Of a stretch of DNA of 7,218 nucleotides, positions 6,008 to 7,218 are shown piece after piece. Each line of letters opens with the position of its first letter. Position 1 is the stretch's first letter. Source of the stretch: Xanthobacteraceae bacterium (GTDB lineage Bacteria; Pseudomonadota; Alphaproteobacteria; Rhizobiales; Xanthobacteraceae); assembly GCA_030044035.1 (NCBI GenBank), contig JASHWN010000335.1, positions 1 through 7,218 on the forward strand, read 5' to 3'. The notes beneath the pieces are model-generated. The model worked only from the letters and a program-made list of their open reading frames with translations, was not told the origin of the DNA and did no database searches. The translations under genes and the position numbers were made by a program.

Positions 6008-7218
6008 TCAGGCGTGAACCAGAGGTCCGGGCTTTTTGAGGTATTGCGTCGTGATCGCGTGCGCCGACCAATAGGCCAACGCACCGACCACGCCGGTCGG
6101 ATTGTACGCGGTGTTCTGCGGGAACACCGAGGCGCCCATGACGAACAGATTGTCGGCGTCCCAGGCTTGCAGATAGCGATTGACTGCGCTGGCCTTCGGA
6201 TCGGTCCCGCTCATGGTGCCGCCGGTATTATGGGTCGATTGATACGGCACGACGTTGTAGTCGCCGCGCTTGACGTTGACGTTGCCCATGATGGTCGGAT
6301 TCATGGCGCGGGCGAGCCGCTCCAGCACGCCGCCCAAATATTCCGCGAGCTTATAGTCGTTGTCGCGGAAATTATACAACATGCGGATGAGCGGCCGGCC
6401 CAGCGCATCGCGATAGGTCGGATCGAGATCGAGAAAATTTTCGCGGTGCGCGTAATTGCAGCCTGAGGCGCCGATGCTGAAAGCGTGATTGTACCACTTC
6501 GCGGTCGCCTCTTTCCATTCGCGGCCCCAGCGCGGCGTGCCGGGCGGCACCGGCCGGGTCAGAATCGGACGGCCATTGGTGGTGCCGCCCTGGATCCAGG
6601 CGCCGCCGAAGAAGCCGAGCCCGCCATGGTCGAAATTGTCGCCGTTGAAGTCGTCGATCAGCACGCCATGGGCGCCGGCCGCCATGAACGGATTGATCTC
6701 CTTGTCGGCAAAGAACACCTCGACGCCATTGCCGCTCACCTGGTAGCAGTAGTTCTTGCCGACCGCGCCCTTGCCGGTCTGGTAGTCGTACGGCTCACCG
6801 ATGCCGGCGGTGAGCATGAGCAGCACGTTGTTGAACACGTAGGCGCCGAGGATCACCAGCCCCGCCGGCTGCTCGTATTCCTCGCCGCTGCGGGTGTCGA
6901 CGTAACGCACCGCCCGCACCTTGCGTGCCGCTTTGTCGTAGACCAGCTCCCGCACCTGAGCGTAATTGCGCAGCTCGAATTTTGGATCGGCGAGCAGCGC
7001 CGGCAGGATGCAGACGTTCGGCGATGCCTTGGCGTTGGCCTCGCAGCCGAAGCGCTCGCAATGGCCGCAATATTCGCAGGCGCCGAGCGTCAAGCCCTCT
7101 GGATTGGTGTAGGTCTGGCTGGCGTTGCTCGATGGACACGGAAACGGATGATAGCCGAGGCTGCGCGCGGCCTTGTCCATGATATCGCCGGCCATGCTGC
7201 GGGTGAGCGGCGGGTTCG
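6008..7218 (-). CDS. GMC-family FAD-dependent dehydrogenase, catalytic subunit A (5' end outside window)
   Basis: The frame stays open to the right edge, giving about 402 C-terminal residues. These align with residues 190-589 of subunit B, so roughly 190 N-terminal residues with the FAD-binding glycine motif lie outside the window. The internal ATG at 7195 is not the true start, since homology continues upstream of it (NPPLTRS against NAPIKSS). Shared landmarks include the CxxCxxCx4C patch (GACEYCGHCERFGCEANA, codons 7043-7078), NFDHGGLGFFGGAW, LDLDPTYRDALGRPLIRM, the probable catalytic His in QSTHNTGGT, and Asn in AYNPTGVVGALAYWSA. The proteins differ just before the catalytic Asn: FPQNTAYN here, FPQQHGYN in subunit B. 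It is the first visible gene of the operon, and the promoter must lie further right. Like subunit B it should oxidise an alcohol group of an unidentified substrate. No frameshift or stop is seen in the visible part. Confidence 0.95.
   Translation of the reverse strand, partial: NPPLTRSMAGDIMDKAARSLGYHPFPCPSSNASQTYTNPEGLTLGACEYCGHCERFGCEANAKASPNVCILPALLADPKFELRNYAQVRELVYDKAARKVRAVRYVDTRSGEEYEQPAGLVILGAYVFNNVLLMLTAGIGEPYDYQTGKGAVGKNYCYQVSGNGVEVFFADKEINPFMAAGAHGVLIDDFNGDNFDHGGLGFFGGAWIQGGTTNGRPILTRPVPPGTPRWGREWKEATAKWYNHAFSIGASGCNYAHRENFLDLDPTYRDALGRPLIRMLYNFRDNDYKLAEYLGGVLERLARAMNPTIMGNVNVKRGDYNVVPYQSTHNTGGTMSGTDPKASAVNRYLQAWDADNLFVMGASVFPQNTAYNPTGVVGALAYWSAHAITTQYLKKPGPLVHA
6042..6082. repeat. 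41-bp direct repeat copy 2 (3' end of GMC subunit A)
   Basis: This segment matches 3515-3555 at 40 of 41 positions, in the same orientation and 2527 bp away. It encodes LAYWSAHAITTQY of subunit A. Recombination between the copies would delete the small-subunit gene and fuse the two GMC genes. Confidence 0.85.

Noticed and set aside
5985..6071. 29-residue N-terminal extension of the small subunit starting at ATG 6071
   Set aside because: It overlaps GMC-A and would bury the twin-arginine motif. The GTG at 5984 has a good ribosome site.
5852..6466. 204-residue plus-strand open frame
   Set aside because: It is antisense to the GMC-A 3' end and the small-subunit 5' end. Its similarity to the 3325-4278 frame merely mirrors the A/B duplication.

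Overview
The window looks like chromosomal DNA of a GC-rich alphaproteobacterium, most likely of the Hyphomicrobiales (Bradyrhizobium/Rhodopseudomonas/Xanthobacteraceae side). This rests on the high GC content, the alphaproteobacterial character of the CTP synthase and SecG, and the adjacent secG-pyrG pair, which is usual in that group. The genus is inferred from character only; no search was possible. Every gene I can support lies on the minus strand, so transcription runs from the right edge to the left edge.

Right part (about 3087-7218): a compact dehydrogenase operon, read as GMC oxidoreductase A (5' end outside the window), a Tat-exported gluconate 2-dehydrogenase subunit-3-type small subunit, GMC oxidoreductase B, and a monohaem class I cytochrome c. 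The gaps are only 23, 11 and 13 nt. The expected picture is a periplasmic flavoprotein dehydrogenase. The large FAD subunits carry no visible export signal of their own in the one complete case, so they are probably folded with the small subunit and carried through the Tat system. Electrons would pass from FAD, possibly by an Fe-S cluster in the conserved four-cysteine patch, to the cytochrome c and on to the respiratory chain. The substrate (a polyol, sugar or sugar acid) cannot be read from the sequence. Two paralogous catalytic subunits apparently share one small subunit and one cytochrome.

Middle (about 622-2860): two housekeeping genes, secG (Sec translocon subunit) followed by pyrG (CTP synthase). 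In many relatives tpiA lies upstream of secG and kdsA/eno downstream of pyrG. Neither partner is seen here, so the dehydrogenase operon and an antitoxin gene border this block.

Left edge (1-424): an incomplete minus-strand gene with no stop inside the window. It encodes an AbrB/MazE/VapB-type antitoxin with an extra N-terminal winged-helix-like segment. A PIN-domain (VapC-type) toxin would be expected just beyond the left edge. Its leader (425-540) is clearly AT-richer than the rest of the window.

No tRNA, rRNA, CRISPR array, insertion sequence or phage gene was recognised. The intergenic stretches are all under 230 bases. I did not find a convincing wholly new system. The most interesting points are the two-catalytic-subunit dehydrogenase operon with a monohaem cytochrome, and the winged-helix/AbrB antitoxin architecture.
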